From Pampus argenteus (Eukaryota; Chordata; Actinopteri; Scombriformes; Stromateidae), in the NCBI GenBank assembly GCA_036937835.1, contig CM072878.1, positions 2,900,001-2,964,000 on the forward strand: a stretch of 64,000 nt of DNA, written 5' to 3'. Positions 62,078 through 64,000 of this stretch are shown here, piece after piece. The number at the start of each line of letters is the position of its first letter. Position 1 is the first letter of the stretch. The notes beneath the pieces were generated by a model. That model searched no databases. It was given only the letters and a program-made list of their open reading frames with translations, and was not told the DNA's origin. The translations under genes and the position numbers were made by a program.

Positions 62078-64000
62078 CTAAAAGACGGAGACGGATGAAC
62101 TGAGATACTGTCTGTTATGACCACAAGTTGTCACTGTTGTAACTTCACAATCACTGCATTTAATTAGCTGAAAGTCTGCAAACACATCATTCAGAATGTC
62201 AGCAGAGAACAGCACCAACACCACAGAGACCTGAAACATGTTCCTTGGGGATCCTGAACATGCTCAGTATAGTGTTGTTGGTGTAAGTAAAGTTGAGTTT
62301 AGAATTTATGTAATCCAATTCAATTGTAGCTTCATCCAATAAAGAGAAGATTATCTGACAATAATTTAGTTAATTAATTCAGTTGTTCTTCAAGCAAAAG
62401 TTCTGAACATTGCCTGGTTCAAGCTTAACCGACATGAGGATTTTTTCATCTTTTCTCTGTTTCATATCAATAAAAATTGTATATCTTGTTTATGGACTGT
62501 TGATAGGACAACACAAGACATTTGGAGACTTCACCTAGGATGTGGTACTTGGGGCAATTAATAGATCAAACGAGGAATCAAATAATGATGTACAGGTTAG
62601 TCGTTACACAGCTACTTAGGCAATTACATTGACTGCAATTAACTCTTTCACCAGGGACTATACGTATGAAGTGAACCAGTAATTGTGTCAATGTCTAAAT
62701 GTCTATAAAGCTTAATAAAATGTTAATGGACAAGCTTGAAAGTGTAAAGCATAGCAACTATAACATAACATAACATAACATAACATAACATAACATAACA
62801 TAACATAACATAACATAACATAACATAACATAACATAACATAACATAACACGGTATGCAAACAATATCTGCATACAAATATATTTGACACTGACCAGCTT
62901 TATAAAGTAAAGGAAACTGTCCCAGCAGGTTTATGCCTCATATGACGCAGCAGACACACCTTGTCTGTGACAGCTAGCACTGTAAAGTGTGCCAAAGTGC
63001 ACGTTCAAGAGCATCGTATCACCCACAGTATATGCAGTGCATAATGTTCATATAGGGCACTGGGATAATGAATCTGTTGGATCACATCCATGACTATCTA
63101 CATGCGTTACCTTTACTGCCAACATGTGCTCAAGGTCACTTAGACACAGTGTCTCTGTTACACAATGTGTCCACCAGAGAGCACTGACAAGTTTATTTTT
63201 AAAAGTTCAAAATATCCCACACAACTCTAATGCCACATTTAAAAAAAACAAATAGCAGCGGATATATCATCATCAGATATTATCATCCTCAAAATCTAGT
63301 CCCAGTCAGCTCTATTTGGCAGCAGTTGATAAAAGAGAGGAACGTTAACCAATTTAAAGGATATTGGTGCTGACCTTTTGAGCCTGATACGAACATTGAG
63401 GTTATAGAGTAAAAACTAATTCAGATAATGGTATATTGATTATGGTAAATAAACATTTGTGATAATGATTAGACTTGTCAGTAGAATATGGTGGACAAAC
63501 ATTGACAGTGTTTATATTAGTAAACAAATATATTCTTATCTTATTTGCCTAATTCTTCAGATTCAGTCTGGCAGTAGTTGTAAAAAGTAGATTTCATTTT
63601 TCAGGTTCATATTCCTCATATCTGCCCACATTTCATCATTCATAATTTACAATACGCGTCATGCAGATCGGCTGTTGTGGTGACTGCACAGGACTGTCTG
63701 TCCAGCATCCATGACCTCACACACACACACACACATCCACACCCATTCATCATTTACATACATGTTACAGAACCTCTGGTGGATGCCCGCTGGACATATT
63801 TGTCTGACATATTTTCCAAAAAGTGTAAAAATGAAACTATGTCAGAGCAAGTCTGAACTGTTCCACTGTTCCACAGTTCTGCAGAAGCAGATGTTTATCT
63901 GTCGAGACACCTGGAGGCGTTTTCTGTCACGATGGCAAAAACATACAGTTCTCTTTTCCCACTGAAACCTTCAAACCAACAGGTCCTCATGTAAGCAAGC
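62078..64000 (-). other. ppl: ppl intron 1, 5' part outside window
   Basis: No exon encoding the periplakin N terminus is visible up to the right edge. Contents are the (ATAAC)n array, a short CA tract at about 63719-63735 and AT-rich sequence. Confidence 0.6.
62760..62850. repeat. (ATAAC)n pentanucleotide array
   Basis: About 18 perfect units without interruption, in ppl intron 1. Confidence 0.97.

Overview
The window looks like ordinary nuclear DNA from a teleost, probably a percomorph. Five vertebrate protein-coding genes can be assembled exon by exon from GT/AG junctions and recognisable proteins. The introns are short, CA/GT microsatellites are dense, and the interspersed repeats are of fish type (tRNA-derived SINE, L2-like LINE, hAT and pogo/Tc1 relics). 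Calls rest on protein families read from memory; no database search was run.

Layout: (1) 263-2430 (+), the last five coding exons of rgs9, with the 5' part outside the window. (2) 3354-13468 (-), complete cog1 in 14 exons (983 aa), tail-to-tail with rgs9. (3) 15835-21763 (+), smim22/CASIMO1-like micropeptide, three exons, 82 aa. Its second coding intron holds a composite CA repeat and about 41 copies of a 47-bp tandem repeat, interrupted by an 827-bp hAT element with an 8-bp target duplication. (4) 24478-31162 (-), complete rogdi in 11 exons (284 aa). (5) 34908-44517 (-), complete glyr1/NPAC in 16 exons (507 aa). An unrecognised spliced-looking ORF (34508-34776) lies just past its stop. (6) 44967-47175, an L2-like LINE into which a second copy inserted in opposite orientation, giving a near-perfect palindrome with arms of about 0.85 kb. 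(7) 48970-62077 (-), periplakin (ppl) coding exons 2-22; exon 1 lies beyond the right edge.

The genes are not an operon or pathway; they form a conserved neighbourhood. The order smim22-rogdi-glyr1-ppl matches human 16p13.3, except that UBN1, expected between GLYR1 and PPL, is not seen. The products act in phototransduction (RGS9), Golgi tethering (COG1), membrane/epithelium (SMIM22), V-ATPase assembly (ROGDI), nucleosome/H3K36me3 reading (GLYR1) and desmosome-intermediate filament linkage (PPL).

The most interesting non-gene signals are the tandem array nested in an inverted-terminal element, the LINE palindrome, the unexplained exon behind glyr1, and repeated placement of (GT)n/(AC)n tracts at splice junctions, including two ppl introns with the AC-then-GT arrangement described for structure-assisted fish splicing. 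I found no convincing new enzymatic or defence system.
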